A DNA stretch of 55,464 bases, taken from an uncultured Methylotenera sp. Its GTDB lineage: Bacteria; Pseudomonadota; Gammaproteobacteria; Burkholderiales; Methylophilaceae. A program made the translations under genes and the position numbers. Below the pieces are notes generated by a model. It did not search any database. It had not been told where the DNA came from and was given only the letters and a program-made list of their open reading frames with translations. Positions 8,873 to 19,700 of this stretch are shown here, in pieces. Numbering within the stretch: position 1 is the first letter of the stretch; each line of letters begins with the position of its first letter. The DNA lies in NCBI RefSeq assembly GCF_946479685.1, contig NZ_CAMLGS010000013.1, positions 1 through 55,464 on the forward strand, given 5' to 3'.

Positions 8873-8908
8873 GCTTGGTTTTAAACGATTAAAGCTTTAA
8901 AACCAAGC
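8873..8908. terminator. Hairpin after trxA (possible terminator)
   Basis: A perfect 13-bp inverted repeat (GCTTGGTTTTAAA at 8873-8885, complement at 8896-8908) with a 10-base loop. No T-run follows on the plus strand, so it may pause or protect the trxA 3' end rather than act as a classical terminator. Confidence 0.55.
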
Positions 8909-8999
8909 ACCAGCCCTTCCGGCAATAAAAAATAACCTCTGGCATTTAAATCTAAAGCCTTACATTACCTCTACACACATCTTGTTCTAGCGAGACCTC

Positions 9000-10259
9000 A
9001 TGCATCTATCCGACCTCAAACATCTACCTGTTACTGAATTAGTAGAAATGGCCATTGCCAACGAAATTGACAATGCCAGCCGCATGCGTAAACAAGATCT
9101 GATTTTTGCTATTCTTAAAAACAAGGCAAAAAAAGGTGACAGTATTTTTGGTGATGGTACTTTAGAGGTGTTGCAAGACGGGTTTGGCTTTTTAAGATCA
9201 CCAGACACTTCCTATTTAGCGGGTCCTGATGATATTTATGTTTCACCTTCCCAGATTCGCCGCTTTAACTTACACACCGGCGACAGCATTCAAGGTGAAA
9301 TTCGCATTCCTAAAGATGGTGAGCGCTATTTCGCTTTAGTTAAAGTGGACATGGTGAATGACGAAGCGCCAGAAAACACCAAACACAAAATTCTGTTTGA
9401 GAACTTAACGCCTTTATTCCCTACTATCCCACTCACTTTAGAGCGCGATATCAAAGGTGCAGAAAACATTACCAGCCGTGTCATTGATATGATTGCGCCT
9501 ATCGGCAAAGGTCAGCGCGGTCTATTGGTTGCCAGCCCAAAAAGCGGCAAAACCGTCATGATGCAGAACATTGCACATGCAATTACGGCCAACCACCCTG
9601 ATGTAATTCTGATTGTACTGTTAATCGACGAGCGCCCTGAGGAAGTGACAGAAATGACACGCTCAGTAAAAGGCGAAGTGGTGGCTTCTACGTTTGACGA
9701 ACCAGCAACCCGTCACGTGCAGGTGGCCGAAATGGTGCTGGAGAAAGCCAAACGTCTGGTTGAACATAAAAAAGACGTGGTCATCTTACTAGACTCGATC
9801 ACTCGTTTAGCGCGTGCTTACAACACTGTGATTCCATCATCCGGCAAAGTCTTGACCGGTGGTGTGGATGCCAACGCCTTGCAGCGTCCAAAACGCTTCT
9901 TCGGTGCCGCCAGAAATGTTGAAGAAGGTGGCTCACTCACCATCATCGCAACCGCATTGGTAGACACTGGCTCACGTATGGATGACGTGATCTACGAGGA
10001 GTTCAAAGGTACCGGCAACATGGAGATCCATCTGGATCGCCGCATGGCAGAAAAACGCCAATACCCTGCAATCAACGTGAACAAGTCAGGCACCCGCCGC
10101 GAAGAGTTACTGATCGAAAAAGACGTACTGCAAAAAATCTGGGTACTACGCAAACTGCTCTACCCTATGGATGACCTTGAGGCGATGGAGTTCTTGCTGG
10201 ACAAAATCAAGTCAACGAAAAACAATGCGGATTTCTTTGACAGCATGCGTAGAGGCTAA
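9000..10259 (+). CDS. rho: Transcription termination factor Rho
   Basis: Rho is a hexameric RNA-dependent ATPase that releases untranslated transcripts from RNA polymerase. The 419 residues show the N-terminal helical domain, the cold-shock-like RNA-binding domain ([19 protein letters not shown], then [16 protein letters not shown]), the Walker A loop in [13 protein letters not shown], the Walker B region [16 protein letters not shown], the Q-loop, and the R-loop region around [20 protein letters not shown]. All are intact and the length is typical. The gene starts at ATG 9000 after trxA and is followed by rpmE2, a common betaproteobacterial order. Confidence 0.98.
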   Translation: MHLSDLKHLPVTELVEMAIANEIDNASRMRKQDLIFAILKNKAKKGDSIFGDGTLEVLQDGFGFLRSPDTSYLAGPDDIYVSPSQIRRFNLHTGDSIQGEIRIPKDGERYFALVKVDMVNDEAPENTKHKILFENLTPLFPTIPLTLERDIKGAENITSRVIDMIAPIGKGQRGLLVASPKSGKTVMMQNIAHAITANHPDVILIVLLIDERPEEVTEMTRSVKGEVVASTFDEPATRHVQVAEMVLEKAKRLVEHKKDVVILLDSITRLARAYNTVIPSSGKVLTGGVDANALQRPKRFFGAARNVEEGGSLTIIATALVDTGSRMDDVIYEEFKGTGNMEIHLDRRMAEKRQYPAINVNKSGTRREELLIEKDVLQKIWVLRKLLYPMDDLEAMEFLLDKIKSTKNNADFFDSMRRG

Positions 10260-10392
10260 ACCCTTTACTACAAACAATTATCTTGAAACGATTTACCTTG
10301 CATAGCTTAGGCAATATAAATATAATGCTGAGTTATCGCAAAAATTTGCAACATATGCCGTATCATTCGGCGATCAATTAGAGGCTATTATT

Positions 10393-10635
10393 ATGAAAGA
10401 TGGAATTCATCCAGAATACCGCGAAGTCGTATTCCAAGACATTGGTGCTGACTTTAGCTTTATCACACGCTCAACTATCGCTGCTCGTGACACTATCAAG
10501 TGGACAGACGGCAAAGAGTACCCATTAGTTAAGATCGAAGTATCTTCAAAATCACACCCGTTCTACACTGGTAAACAAATGATTCTTGATACTGCTGGTC
10601 GTGTTGATAAATTCCGTAAAAAATACGGCATGTAA
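10393..10635 (+). CDS. rpmE2: 50S ribosomal protein L31, type B
   Basis: An 80-residue L31 paralogue of the zinc-free B type: it opens [16 protein letters not shown] and has SHPFYTGKQ and [10 protein letters not shown], and lacks the CxxC motif of the zinc-binding form. It is a component of the large ribosomal subunit. The gene stands alone after rho, with a spacing of 133 bases and a strong terminator behind it. Confidence 0.97.
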   Translation: MKDGIHPEYREVVFQDIGADFSFITRSTIAARDTIKWTDGKEYPLVKIEVSSKSHPFYTGKQMILDTAGRVDKFRKKYGM

Positions 10636-10673
10636 TTCAGCAAATACGACTCTGCTTGCAGATTATCGTTTAT

Positions 10674-10704
10674 CAAAAGGCAGCTTAGGCTGCCTTTTGT
10701 TTTA
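10674..10704 (+). terminator. Rho-independent terminator of rpmE2
   Basis: A perfect 11-bp stem (CAAAAGGCAGC at 10674-10684, complement at 10689-10699), TTAG loop, and a T-rich tail TTTTAG. Confidence 0.92.
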
Positions 10705-10794
10705 GTATGTTGTTTATACAACTCACTTGCTCATATAAAATGGGCTTACTCCAATAATGCAGACACTAACGATGCGAACCCTGAGCTAATCCAC

Positions 10795-12447
10795 ATGCGC
10801 TTCCAACTTGATCATGACTGGCAAGGCAACATGTCCACACCGCGTGCGCGCATTGGTGAGAACACAAAAACACAACTGTTAATCCTGCTATCTGTTATCT
10901 GGATTTTTCTGGGTCTAATTGGTCATGCGCCGTGGAAACCGCTAGAAACCACCAGCATCAGCATTATTAAAGATATTCTGGATAACGGCCATATCATCGC
11001 GCCGCTAGCCGTCAACCAATCGCTATTAGATTTACCACCACTCTACCACTTATCCGCCGCCGGCAGCGCCCAGCTATTTAGCTATCTGTTTAATATCCAT
11101 GATGGTGCACGCCTTGTTAATGCGCTCTGGATGTCGATTACCTTACTCATGGTAGGTATGACTGGACGTGAGCTATGGACGCACGGTGTAGGACGCTACG
11201 CCACATTTATTATGATAGGCACCATCGGCCTTATTTTAAATGCACACAGCCTCAACGCTGAGGTTGCCACGCTAGCTAGTACAGCCACCGGCTTTTATGC
11301 GCTAGCACTGTCCAAACGCCGCCCCTGGCGCGCCAGCATGCTGCTAGGTGCAGCTATCGCTGTTGGCTTCTTATCCAAAGGCTTGCTGCCTGTACTGATT
11401 TTAACTGGCACTGCATTATCACTGGCGCTTTTATTCAAGAATTGGCGCACCAAGAGTTTTGCCATATTTTTCAGTACAGCGCTTTTAGCCGCGCTGCCGC
11501 TAGTCGCACTATGGTTAGTCCCTTTTGCGCTGTATTACCCAGAGTTATTTAACGCATGGCTTAAAACCGAACTCAATAGTTTTAACCAATCCTACTTTTC
11601 ATATTTTTTTAAGATATTAATTTGGTATGCATGGCCAGCGCTACCTTTAGCGCTATGGAGCCTATGGCGCCATCGCCTGCAACTACTGAACAAGCCTAGA
11701 TTCCAGTTGATCATCGTATTCTTCTTGATTAGTTTGGCAGCATTAGGCGCAGGCGCGGATAACAAAGACATCAATGCACTGACCCTACTCCTGCCTTTGG
11801 TAGCACTTGGCGCCGGTAGCGTAGACCACCTTAAACGCGGTGCGGCCTCGGCATTAAACTGGTTTGGCATCAGCCTATTTGGCTTAGCTGGCTTTCTGAT
11901 TTGGCTGGGCTGGTTTGCAATGACCACAGGCTACCCAAGCCGCATTAAAGAACGCATGCAGTTTTTATCCGGTACCGACAGTATTGATTTTAATTTGCTC
12001 AGCCTAGTGTTGGCGCTTATTATCACCAGCATCTGGTTATTCACATGCGTCAGAGTACGCCAAAGCAACCGTGCCACTGTCACCAACTGGGCGGTAGGCA
12101 TGACGTTTGGCTGGGGCCTGCTGATGACCTTATGGCTACCACTGATTGACAGCGCCAAGAGCTACAAACCAGCCTTTACGCAACTGCAACAAGCACTAGG
12201 CAAAAACGGCTCATGTATCAAAAGCCTTAATGTCGGCCAATCACAACGCGTACTATTAAATTACTACACCAACCTACACTTAGAGCCTATGGATGCAGCG
12301 CAGTCTGCCAACTGCGAGTTTTATCTGATTCAGGATGAACGCGGCACAACCAGAATGCAGCCGAGTGACGAATGGGCCTTAATTTGGCGCGGCAAACGCA
12401 CCGCGGATAGAAAAGAAAGCTTCAGGCTTTATCAGCGCCAGCATTAA
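10795..12447 (+). CDS. ArnT-like glycosyltransferase, GT39/GT83 type membrane protein
   Basis: A 550-residue polytopic inner-membrane protein with about ten to twelve hydrophobic segments. The first periplasmic loop holds GHAPWKPLETTSI, the position where the family carries an acidic catalytic motif (PWxxDE in ArnT); the acidic residue here is the Glu of PLETT. The family moves sugars from undecaprenyl- or dolichyl-phosphate donors to lipid A, proteins or other acceptors on the periplasmic side. The acceptor here is unknown. An alternative start at ATG 10831 (MSTPRARIG) has a closer AAGG ribosome site and may be the true one. It is not in an operon with the neighbouring genes; rpmE2 ends at a terminator before it. 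Confidence 0.8.
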   Translation: MRFQLDHDWQGNMSTPRARIGENTKTQLLILLSVIWIFLGLIGHAPWKPLETTSISIIKDILDNGHIIAPLAVNQSLLDLPPLYHLSAAGSAQLFSYLFNIHDGARLVNALWMSITLLMVGMTGRELWTHGVGRYATFIMIGTIGLILNAHSLNAEVATLASTATGFYALALSKRRPWRASMLLGAAIAVGFLSKGLLPVLILTGTALSLALLFKNWRTKSFAIFFSTALLAALPLVALWLVPFALYYPELFNAWLKTELNSFNQSYFSYFFKILIWYAWPALPLALWSLWRHRLQLLNKPRFQLIIVFFLISLAALGAGADNKDINALTLLLPLVALGAGSVDHLKRGAASALNWFGISLFGLAGFLIWLGWFAMTTGYPSRIKERMQFLSGTDSIDFNLLSLVLALIITSIWLFTCVRVRQSNRATVTNWAVGMTFGWGLLMTLWLPLIDSAKSYKPAFTQLQQALGKNGSCIKSLNVGQSQRVLLNYYTNLHLEPMDAAQSANCEFYLIQDERGTTRMQPSDEWALIWRGKRTADRKESFRLYQRQH

Positions 12448-12524
12448 GGCTATATCCAAGGTTTATATCTAATATTTATTTCTAGGATTTATTTCTGGGG
12501 AATAAACTTCAAGGAAGAGAGCAA

Positions 12525-12553
12525 ACCAATCACCTAATCAATAGGTGATTGGT
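12525..12553. terminator. Hairpin between converging glycosyltransferase and fdsD
   Basis: A perfect 11-bp inverted repeat (ACCAATCACCT at 12525-12535, complement at 12543-12553) with a 7-base loop. It lacks a T-run on either strand, so termination is likely but not certain. Confidence 0.5.
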
Positions 12554-12594
12554 ATCAGCATTGTCCGCATAGTGCATGCAGACAATGGTAGATG

Positions 12595-12813
12595 CTATAA
12601 CTGAATGTGCGATTTAATCGCTGTTTGCACCGCTTGATGTAAACCGTTACCACCCTGCACATTAACGTACTCTGCAATTTGCTTACGCATAGGCAATGCC
12701 CAAAAGCTGTTGAGATGCTTAGCAATATTCTGTTGTGCCTGGCTTTGATTCGGGTATGACTCATAAAAGTCACCGATTTGATTCGCCATTGAAATTAAAC
12801 GTTTAATATCCAT
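12595..12813 (-). CDS. fdsD: NAD-dependent formate dehydrogenase, delta subunit
   Basis: A 72-residue FdsD. It is recognised by MDIKRLISMANQIGDFYES at the start and the FWALPMRKQIAEYV segment, plus its place as last gene of the fds cluster. In characterised soluble molybdenum formate dehydrogenases the delta subunit is needed for stable or active complex formation, although it binds no redox centre. It lies 21 bases after fdhD on the same strand and is almost certainly cotranscribed with it. Confidence 0.93.
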   Translation of the reverse strand: MDIKRLISMANQIGDFYESYPNQSQAQQNIAKHLNSFWALPMRKQIAEYVNVQGGNGLHQAVQTAIKSHIQL

Positions 12814-12834
12814 AAATCCTAGCTTTTCTATAAT

Positions 12835-13659
12835 TTATTGATTCAAAATTCTTTCGCCATGACTATAGGCCACATATCGGCTGTCACGCGCAAACCCCAA
12901 CAGCGTTAAACTGCACTCCTGCGCTACGCGTACCGCTAAACCGGTAGGCGCTGATACAGCAACCAGCAAGCTCACTCCCGCTCTGGCTGTTTTCTGCACC
13001 ATCTCAAAACTGGCACGGCTGGTGGTGATAATAAAGCCATCATTCACTAGGCCCGTTTTCACACGGCTTCTCTCCAGCGCACCCACCAGCTTATCCAGCG
13101 CATTATGCCTGCCTACATCCTCGCGCACCATGCTGATGGTGCCGTCTGCCAGCACATAGGCGCTAGCATGCGTAGCACCCGTCTGCTGCTGCAATACCTG
13201 CCAGGATTGCATCGTGTGTAACGCACGTTTGATACTGCTTGCTGCAAATACAGACGGAGACTGCAAGCGCTCCGGGTAACGTACCGCTTGCCCCAAGCTT
13301 TCTGAGCCACATAAGCCACAGCCGGTTTTGCCAGCCAGAGTGCGACGTTTTTCCTTTAGCCGCACAAAGCGCTCAGTGGCAATCTCGCAATGCAACTCAA
13401 TACCATTATTGCGCACTTGAACATCTACGTCATAGAGCTCACTCGCCTGCTCGATAATGCCTTCAGATAGCGAGAAACCCAGCGCAAAATCTTCCAGATC
13501 CTGCGCCGTAGCCAACATCACCGCATGAGACACTCCGTTATAGACTAAGGCAATCGGTGTTTCTTCCGCCAAGCAATCCGAGGCGAGCTGCAGTTTTCCA
13601 TCTTGCCACTGCGCAACCTCAAACTGGCTGGTCGATACATCTAATATTAAAGACAGCAT
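12835..13659 (-). CDS. fdhD: Formate dehydrogenase accessory sulfurtransferase FdhD
   Basis: FdhD passes sulfur from the cysteine desulfurase to the bis-molybdopterin guanine dinucleotide cofactor before insertion into formate dehydrogenase; without it the enzyme is inactive. The reactive loop is intact in GKTGCGLCGSESL (CxxC). Other family segments are EDFALGFSLSEGII, VREDVGRHNALDKLVG and TTSRASFEMVQK. Length 274 is normal. It sits between fdsA and fdsD with only six bases after fdsA, so enzyme and maturation factor are made together. Confidence 0.97.
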   Translation of the reverse strand: MLSLILDVSTSQFEVAQWQDGKLQLASDCLAEETPIALVYNGVSHAVMLATAQDLEDFALGFSLSEGIIEQASELYDVDVQVRNNGIELHCEIATERFVRLKEKRRTLAGKTGCGLCGSESLGQAVRYPERLQSPSVFAASSIKRALHTMQSWQVLQQQTGATHASAYVLADGTISMVREDVGRHNALDKLVGALERSRVKTGLVNDGFIITTSRASFEMVQKTARAGVSLLVAVSAPTGLAVRVAQECSLTLLGFARDSRYVAYSHGERILNQ

Positions 13660-13665
13660 TAACTC

Positions 13666-16533
13666 CTAGCTAACCTTGGCAGCTTCTGCCTTTTTACCAG
13701 CAAAGGCAATTTGCGCTTCGCTGAAGGTTTTATAATGTTTTTGCCAATCAGACAATTGGCTTACACGTGACACTTGTACCGCAGTCACCTTAAACTCAGG
13801 GCAGTTAGTTGCCCAGTCTGAGTTGTCAGTAGTAATCACGTTAGCACCAGACTCAGGGTGATGGAAGGTGGTATACACCACACCAGCTTGCACACGCTCA
13901 GTAATTTTGGCGCGTAGCACAGTCTCACCCGCACGGCTGACAATACCAACCCAATCACCTTCTTTAATACCGCGCTCTTCTGCGTCATGTGGGTGAATTT
14001 CCAGAATATCTTCTGGATGCCATGCCGTGTTGTAGGTTCTACGTGTTTGCGCACCCACGTTGTATTGCGACAAGATACGGCCGGTAGTCAGAATCAATGG
14101 GAATTTTGCATTCACTTTTTCTGTGGTTGGCACGTACTGCGTTATAAAGAACTTACCTTTGCCTCGCACAAATTCATCAATATGCATAATTGGCGTGCCA
14201 TCTGGATGCTCATCATCACATGGCCATTGTACACTGCCCACTTCATCCAGTTTTTTGAAGCTGATGCCACGGAAGGTAGGTGTTAACGCAGCAATCTCGT
14301 CCATAATTTCTGAAGCGTGTTTGTAGTGCATAGGGTAACCTAACGCCTCAGACAATTTAGTGGTTACTTCCCAATCTTCATAGCCATTTTTTGGACGCAT
14401 CACTCTGCGTACTGGTGAAACACGGCGTTCAGCATTGGTAAAGGTGCCGCTCTTCTCCAGGAATGAAGCACCAGGGAAGAACACGTGTGCGAACATGGCG
14501 GTTTCGTTCAGGAACAAGTCTTGAACGATCACACACTCCATATTTTCTAATGCATGTGTCACATGCTGCGTATTAGGGTCAGATTGCACAATGTCCTCAC
14601 CTACGCAGTACAGACCCTTGAAGTTACCTTCGCCAGCTTCATCCAGCATATTTGGAATACGTAAGCCCGGCTCTTTGCTCAGCGGCCTGCCCCAAGCAGA
14701 TTCAAACAAAGCACGTGTCGCATCATCTGCTACGTGACGGTAACCCGGGAACTCATGCGGCATAGAACCCATATCACATGAACCCTGCACGTTGTTTTGA
14801 CCACGTAATGGGTTAACGCCCACGCCTTCACGGCCGATATTTGCAGTTGCCATGGCCAAGTTGGCAATCCCCATCACAGTGGTAGAGCCTTGGCTATGCT
14901 CGGTCACACCAAGGCCATAGTAAATTGCAGCATCACCACCTGTAGCATACATACGTGCTGCAGCACGAACAATTTCAGCATCCACACCCAACTCTTCAGC
15001 TAGCGCTTCAGGTGAGTTTTCTGGCTTAGCCACAAAATCACGCCACTCGACGAATGAATCCCACTCGCAACGCTCTTTCACAAATGCCTCTCGCACCAAG
15101 CCCTCAGTCACAATCACATGTGCCAATGCTGAAATCAAGGCAACGTTAGTACCTGGACGTAATTTGAGGTGATAATCAGCGCGGATGTGTGGAGAATTAG
15201 CCACCAAATCAATTTCACGTGGGTCAGCAATAATAAGTTTTGCGCCCTCGCGTAAACGACGTTTCATTTGTGAAGCAAATACCGGGTGACCATCGGTTGG
15301 GTTAGCACCGATGATGAAAATCACATCTGAATACATCACTGAATCAAATGTTTGTGTACCGGCAGATTCACCCAGTGTTTGTTTTAAGCCATAGCCAGTT
15401 GGGCTGTGGCAAACACGTGCGCAGGTATCCACGTTATTCACGCCAAATACAGCACGAATCAATTTTTGTGTCACATAAACTTCTTCATTGGTGCAACGTG
15501 ACGAAGTAATACCGCCGATAGCATCGCTACCGTATTGTTTCTGAATACGGGTGAGCTCGCTGGCTGCATAGCTAATCGCTTCATCCCAGCCCACTTGTTG
15601 CCAAGGGTCTTTGATACTCTTACGGATCATAGGCGTAGTGATACGGTCTTTATGGGTAGCATAACCCCATGCAAAACGACCTTTTACACAAGAGTGGCCA
15701 TGGTTAGCGCCGCCATTCTTGGTTGGTGTCATACGCACCACTTCTTCACCCTTCATTTCCGCATCAAAGCTACAACCTACGCCACAGTATGCACAGGTGG
15801 TTGTTACGCTATGCTCTGGCGTACCGGCTTCAATCACGGTTTTTTCGATCAAGGTTGCAGTTGGGCAGGCTTGCACACAAGCGCCACAAGAAACGCACTC
15901 TGAATCGAGAAAGTCTTTATTACCGGCAGAAACCTTAGACTCAAAACCACGGCCAGAAATCGTCAGCGCAAATGTGCCTTGCGTTTCTTCACATGCACGT
16001 ACGCAACGTGAGCACACGATACATTTGCTCGGGTCAAAGGTGAAATACGGGTTGGTTTCGTCTTTTACCGAGTTAAGGTGATTTTCACCATCATAGCCAT
16101 AACGCACCTCACGCAAACCTACTGCACCCGCCATGTCTTGCAGTTCACAGTCACCGTTGGTGGCACAAGTCAGGCAATCTAAAGGATGGTCGGAAATGTA
16201 CAACTCCATAGTACCGCGGCGTATATCCGCAAGTTTTGGCGTCTGAGTACGCACGCTTAAGCCTTCAGCCACTGGTGTGGTGCAAGATGCCGGGTAGCCA
16301 CGGCGACCTTCAATCTCAACCAAGCACAAACGGCATGAACCAAATGGCTCCAAGCTATCGGTTGCACATAGCTTAGGCACCATCACGCCAGCTAAAGCAG
16401 CAGCATGCATGATAGATACGCCATCAGGCACGGTGATTTCTCTGTCATCAATCGTCAACGTCACTTGCTTAGCCGATTCACTTTTAGGAGTGCCGTAATC
16501 GATATTTGAGTTGTATTTAATTTCGTCCATCAT
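13666..16533 (-). CDS. fdsA: NAD-dependent formate dehydrogenase, alpha (catalytic) subunit
   Basis: The molybdenum- or tungsten-containing subunit that oxidises formate to CO2. In order it has an N-terminal plant-type [2Fe-2S] domain (FGSCRLCLVEIEGRRGYP), a His-Cys [4Fe-4S] site (HPLDCLTCATNGDC), two more [4Fe-4S] clusters (CIVCSRCVRACEE and CVSCGACVQACPT), a cluster at the molybdopterin domain entrance (CAYCGVGC), and the active-site Cys in ARVCHSPTGYGL, followed by the conserved His. This is the full FdsA/HoxU-like architecture at 955 residues. The second ATG (16530) has better spacing from the AGGAG ribosome site than the first. It follows fdsB by six bases. Confidence 0.98.
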   Translation of the reverse strand: MMDEIKYNSNIDYGTPKSESAKQVTLTIDDREITVPDGVSIMHAAALAGVMVPKLCATDSLEPFGSCRLCLVEIEGRRGYPASCTTPVAEGLSVRTQTPKLADIRRGTMELYISDHPLDCLTCATNGDCELQDMAGAVGLREVRYGYDGENHLNSVKDETNPYFTFDPSKCIVCSRCVRACEETQGTFALTISGRGFESKVSAGNKDFLDSECVSCGACVQACPTATLIEKTVIEAGTPEHSVTTTCAYCGVGCSFDAEMKGEEVVRMTPTKNGGANHGHSCVKGRFAWGYATHKDRITTPMIRKSIKDPWQQVGWDEAISYAASELTRIQKQYGSDAIGGITSSRCTNEEVYVTQKLIRAVFGVNNVDTCARVCHSPTGYGLKQTLGESAGTQTFDSVMYSDVIFIIGANPTDGHPVFASQMKRRLREGAKLIIADPREIDLVANSPHIRADYHLKLRPGTNVALISALAHVIVTEGLVREAFVKERCEWDSFVEWRDFVAKPENSPEALAEELGVDAEIVRAAARMYATGGDAAIYYGLGVTEHSQGSTTVMGIANLAMATANIGREGVGVNPLRGQNNVQGSCDMGSMPHEFPGYRHVADDATRALFESAWGRPLSKEPGLRIPNMLDEAGEGNFKGLYCVGEDIVQSDPNTQHVTHALENMECVIVQDLFLNETAMFAHVFFPGASFLEKSGTFTNAERRVSPVRRVMRPKNGYEDWEVTTKLSEALGYPMHYKHASEIMDEIAALTPTFRGISFKKLDEVGSVQWPCDDEHPDGTPIMHIDEFVRGKGKFFITQYVPTTEKVNAKFPLILTTGRILSQYNVGAQTRRTYNTAWHPEDILEIHPHDAEERGIKEGDWVGIVSRAGETVLRAKITERVQAGVVYTTFHHPESGANVITTDNSDWATNCPEFKVTAVQVSRVSQLSDWQKHYKTFSEAQIAFAGKKAEAAKVS

Positions 16534-16539
16534 TGTCTC

Positions 16540-18093
16540 CTAAGCTGCTTGCGTTTCAGCTGGTAGTCCAAAATCTTGCGGGAAGTGATTTAATGCGCTC
16601 AGTACCGGATAAGGGGTCATACCACCCAGTGCGCACAATGAGCCATTTAACATGGTGTCACTTAAATCTCTGACTAACTGAATATTTTTAGCGTGGTCTT
16701 TACCTGATCGAATCTTATCAATCACCTCTACACCACGGGTTGAGCCAATACGGCAAGGAGTACATTTACCGCAAGACTCAACTGCACAGAACTCAAAGGC
16801 ATAGCGCGCCATTTTTGACATATCTACCGTATCATCGAACGCAACGATACCGCCATGACCGAGCACTGCCCAAATTTTAGCAAACGCTTCGTAGTCTAAA
16901 GGCGTATCAAACTGACTCTCCGGCAGGTAGGCGCCTAGAGGACCACCCACTTGTACGGCACGGATAGGCTTACCACTGGCAGAGCCACCGCCAAAATCGT
17001 ATAACAACTCACGTAAGGTAGCGCCAAATGCTAACTCAACCAAACCATTGTGCTTAAGATTACCGGCCAGCTGAATAGGCAAAGTGCCACGTGAGCGACC
17101 CATGCCGTAATCCGCATAATATTGCGCACCTTTATCCAAAATAATAGGCACAGAAGCCAGTGAAATCACATTATTTACAACGGTTGGTTTGCCAAATAAG
17201 CCTTCAATCGCTGGTAGTGGTGGTTTGAAACGCACTAAACCGCGCTTGCCTTCCAAGCTTTCCAGTAATGAAGTTTCTTCGCCACAGACATAAGCACCCG
17301 CAGCACGGCGCACTTCCAGATGAAAAGCCTTGCCGCTGCCTAAAACATTATCACCTAAGTAACCCGCTTTATTCGCTGCCTCAATGGCTTGATTCAAGGT
17401 TACTAAGGCATGTGGATACTCTGAGCGCAGATAGATATAACCTTGGGTAGCACCTACTGCCACACCAGCAATGGTCATCCCCTCAATCAACACGAAAGGG
17501 TCACCTTCCATGATCATACGGTCTGAATAGGTACCGGAGTCGCCTTCATCGGCATTACATACTACGTATTTCTGCTCTGATTCACAGCCGAGTACGGTGT
17601 TCCATTTGATACCGGTAGGGAAAGCTGCACCACCACGGCCACGTAAACCCGAATCTGTCAACGCTTTAACGATATCAGCACCACTTAGCTTGAGTGCGTT
17701 TTTCAGACCCTTATAACCGTCGTGCGCAATGTAATCATCCAGCGACACAGGATCGGTCACACCGACACGTGCAAACGTCAAACGCTGCTGCTTTTTAATC
17801 CAGTCAATCTCTTCAGTTAAACCCAAGCATAGTGCATGTGGTTTAGCGTTAATAAAGTCAGCGTCAAACAAAGATGGTACGTCTTTAGCCTTTACCGGGC
17901 CATAAGCTACACGGCCATTGGCAGTTGCAACTTCCACCATGGTTTCCAGCCAGTACAGGCCACGAGAGCCATTACGGATAATTTCTACATCCAAACCACG
18001 ATTTTTTGCTTCTGTGGCAATAGCAATTGCCACCTTCTCAGCGCCTACAGATAAAGCACTTGAGTCACGGGGAATATAAATCTTTGTAGTCAT
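16540..18093 (-). CDS. fdsB: NAD-dependent formate dehydrogenase, beta subunit
   Basis: The FMN and NAD-binding subunit that passes formate electrons to NAD+, homologous to NuoF and HoxF. Residues ~1-110 form a degenerate thioredoxin-like domain. The flavin and nucleotide region is visible in [30 protein letters not shown] and [20 protein letters not shown] segments (here [19 protein letters not shown]). The C-terminal [4Fe-4S] site is [16 protein letters not shown]. All cofactor ligands are present and the 517-residue length is usual. Its ATG overlaps the fdsG stop by four bases (ATGA), a sign of translational coupling. Confidence 0.98.
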   Translation of the reverse strand: MTTKIYIPRDSSALSVGAEKVAIAIATEAKNRGLDVEIIRNGSRGLYWLETMVEVATANGRVAYGPVKAKDVPSLFDADFINAKPHALCLGLTEEIDWIKKQQRLTFARVGVTDPVSLDDYIAHDGYKGLKNALKLSGADIVKALTDSGLRGRGGAAFPTGIKWNTVLGCESEQKYVVCNADEGDSGTYSDRMIMEGDPFVLIEGMTIAGVAVGATQGYIYLRSEYPHALVTLNQAIEAANKAGYLGDNVLGSGKAFHLEVRRAAGAYVCGEETSLLESLEGKRGLVRFKPPLPAIEGLFGKPTVVNNVISLASVPIILDKGAQYYADYGMGRSRGTLPIQLAGNLKHNGLVELAFGATLRELLYDFGGGSASGKPIRAVQVGGPLGAYLPESQFDTPLDYEAFAKIWAVLGHGGIVAFDDTVDMSKMARYAFEFCAVESCGKCTPCRIGSTRGVEVIDKIRSGKDHAKNIQLVRDLSDTMLNGSLCALGGMTPYPVLSALNHFPQDFGLPAETQAA

Positions 18094-18572
18094 GCTCTTG
18101 CCTCCGCAATCAACGCATCCAAGTCTGATGGAGACACTCGTCCATAAATTTCATCGTTCATCATCACAGAAGGTGATAACGCACAGTTACCCAAGCAGTA
18201 CACTGCCTCTAGCGTAATGGCGTTATCTTGAGTAGTTTGGTGGTAATCAATGTTAAGACATTGCTTCGCATGCGCTTCCAATGCGCTACTACCCATCGCC
18301 TGGCATGACTCCGCACGGCAAATCTGCATGACATTACGACCAGGCGGATGTGTTCTAAAGTGGTGGTAAAATGTGACGACCCCGTGTACTTCTGCCACAG
18401 ATAAAGCCAAGGCTTTTGATATTTGGGGATAGGCTGACTCAGGCACATAACCTAGATTGTCTTGAATTGCATGCAACAAAGGCATCAATGCGCCGGGGCG
18501 GTGTTGGTGTTCGGTAATTAAGCGACTAATTAACACATCAGCATCTTCTAGTGGTGTATTTGAATCTAGCAA
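18090..18572 (-). CDS. fdsG: NAD-dependent formate dehydrogenase, gamma subunit
   Basis: The small NuoE-like subunit that carries one [2Fe-2S] cluster in a thioredoxin-like fold. The four Cys ligands are in [14 protein letters not shown] and [12 protein letters not shown] choose TTG 18572 as start: it gives a 160-residue protein of normal length beginning [14 protein letters not shown], and a GGAGA ribosome site lies seven bases upstream. The open frame continues 33 codons further, but that stretch is hydrophobic and AT-rich and falls in the promoter region shared with moaA. First gene of fdsG-fdsB-fdsA-fdhD-fdsD. Confidence 0.95.
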   Translation of the reverse strand: MLDSNTPLEDADVLISRLITEHQHRPGALMPLLHAIQDNLGYVPESAYPQISKALALSVAEVHGVVTFYHHFRTHPPGRNVMQICRAESCQAMGSSALEAHAKQCLNIDYHQTTQDNAITLEAVYCLGNCALSPSVMMNDEIYGRVSPSDLDALIAEARA

Positions 18573-18686
18573 GCTAATATCTCCAAAGCAACTATTATGA
18601 CGGTAGTACAATCCTACTATAATATTAATGTAAATTGTTAATGAAATGTAAAATGCTACTAGATACGACAACTTGGGACTTAAAAA
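18573..18686. promoter_or_regulatory. Divergent fdsG/moaA promoter region
   Basis: 114 AT-rich bases separate the start of the formate dehydrogenase operon from moaA. The arrangement implies that both promoters, and any shared regulator site, lie here. I could not assign confident -10/-35 pairs. Confidence 0.5.
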
Positions 18687-19700
18687 GTGCCTGATTTAAC
18701 ATCCAATTTTCCAGACAAGCTGATCGACCAATTTGGCCGTCAGGTGGACTATATTCGGCTTTCGATTACAGACCGCTGCGACTTCAGATGCACTTACTGT
18801 ATGGCAGAAGAGATGACGTTCTTGCCGCGCGACGAAGTACTCAGCTTAGAGGAATGCTTGCGCTTGGTGAGAGCGTTTGTGCAATTGGGTGTGACCAAAG
18901 TGCGCATTACGGGCGGCGAGCCGCTAGTACGTAAAAATGCATTATGGCTATTTGAAGAAGTCGGCAAACTTGAAAAGCTAAAAGAGCTAGTACTGACTAC
19001 CAATGGCAGCCAATTGGAGAAGCAAGCTGCCAGCCTAAAAAGTGCTGGCGTCAAACGCATCAACATCAGTCTGGATAGTTTAAATAGCGAGCGTTTTAAA
19101 AAAATCACGCGCACAGGTGAGCTGAACAAAGTATTACGCGGCATCCAAGCAGCGAAGCAAGCAGGTTTCGACAATATCAAGCTGAACACGGTACTGATGC
19201 GCGGCACCAACGACGATGAAGTGCAAGCACTCGTCGATTTCGCGATTGCGCAGGGTATCGACATTTCCTTTATTGAAGAAATGCCACTAGGTGAAGTCAA
19301 CCATACCCGTGACTCCACTTTCGTCAGCAACGCAGAAACCCTGAAAGCTTTGCAAAGCCAATACACACTCACCGCCAGCACAGAGACGACCGGCGGTCCT
19401 GCGCGTTATTGGCGCGTTGCGGACAGCAACACCAAAATCGGCTTTATTTCACCACACTCCCATAACTTCTGCGAGGCCTGCAATCGGGTACGCATCACCT
19501 GCAAGGGTGAACTATTCCTATGTCTAGGCCAAGAAGACAAAGTAGATCTAATGCCACTGTTACGTAACCATCCGAATGATGACCAACCATTGATACAGGC
19601 CATTCTGGATAGCATGTCCATCAAACCCAAAGGGCATGATTTCGACTTAAAACGCGCTAAGCCTGCGGTGGTACGCTTCATGTCACATACAGGTGGTTAA
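18687..19700 (+). CDS. moaA: GTP 3',8-cyclase (molybdenum cofactor step 1)
   Basis: A radical SAM enzyme that rearranges GTP to 3',8-cyclo-GTP, the first step of molybdopterin synthesis. It has the radical SAM motif [11 protein letters not shown] with three Cys, the [11 protein letters not shown]-binding segment, a second [4Fe-4S] motif in [13 protein letters not shown]...LFLCLG, and the C-terminal double glycine (SHTGG) that is functionally required in MoaA. Start is GTG 18687 (337 residues). It is divergent from fdsG and directly followed by mobA, so cofactor supply and formate dehydrogenase are paired in the genome. Confidence 0.97.
   Translation: MPDLTSNFPDKLIDQFGRQVDYIRLSITDRCDFRCTYCMAEEMTFLPRDEVLSLEECLRLVRAFVQLGVTKVRITGGEPLVRKNALWLFEEVGKLEKLKELVLTTNGSQLEKQAASLKSAGVKRINISLDSLNSERFKKITRTGELNKVLRGIQAAKQAGFDNIKLNTVLMRGTNDDEVQALVDFAIAQGIDISFIEEMPLGEVNHTRDSTFVSNAETLKALQSQYTLTASTETTGGPARYWRVADSNTKIGFISPHSHNFCEACNRVRITCKGELFLCLGQEDKVDLMPLLRNHPNDDQPLIQAILDSMSIKPKGHDFDLKRAKPAVVRFMSHTGG

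Noticed and set aside
18573..18671. N-terminal extension of FdsG by 33 residues
   Set aside because: The extension is AT-rich and hydrophobic, unlike FdsG, and occupies the shared promoter; TTG 18572 has a good ribosome site.
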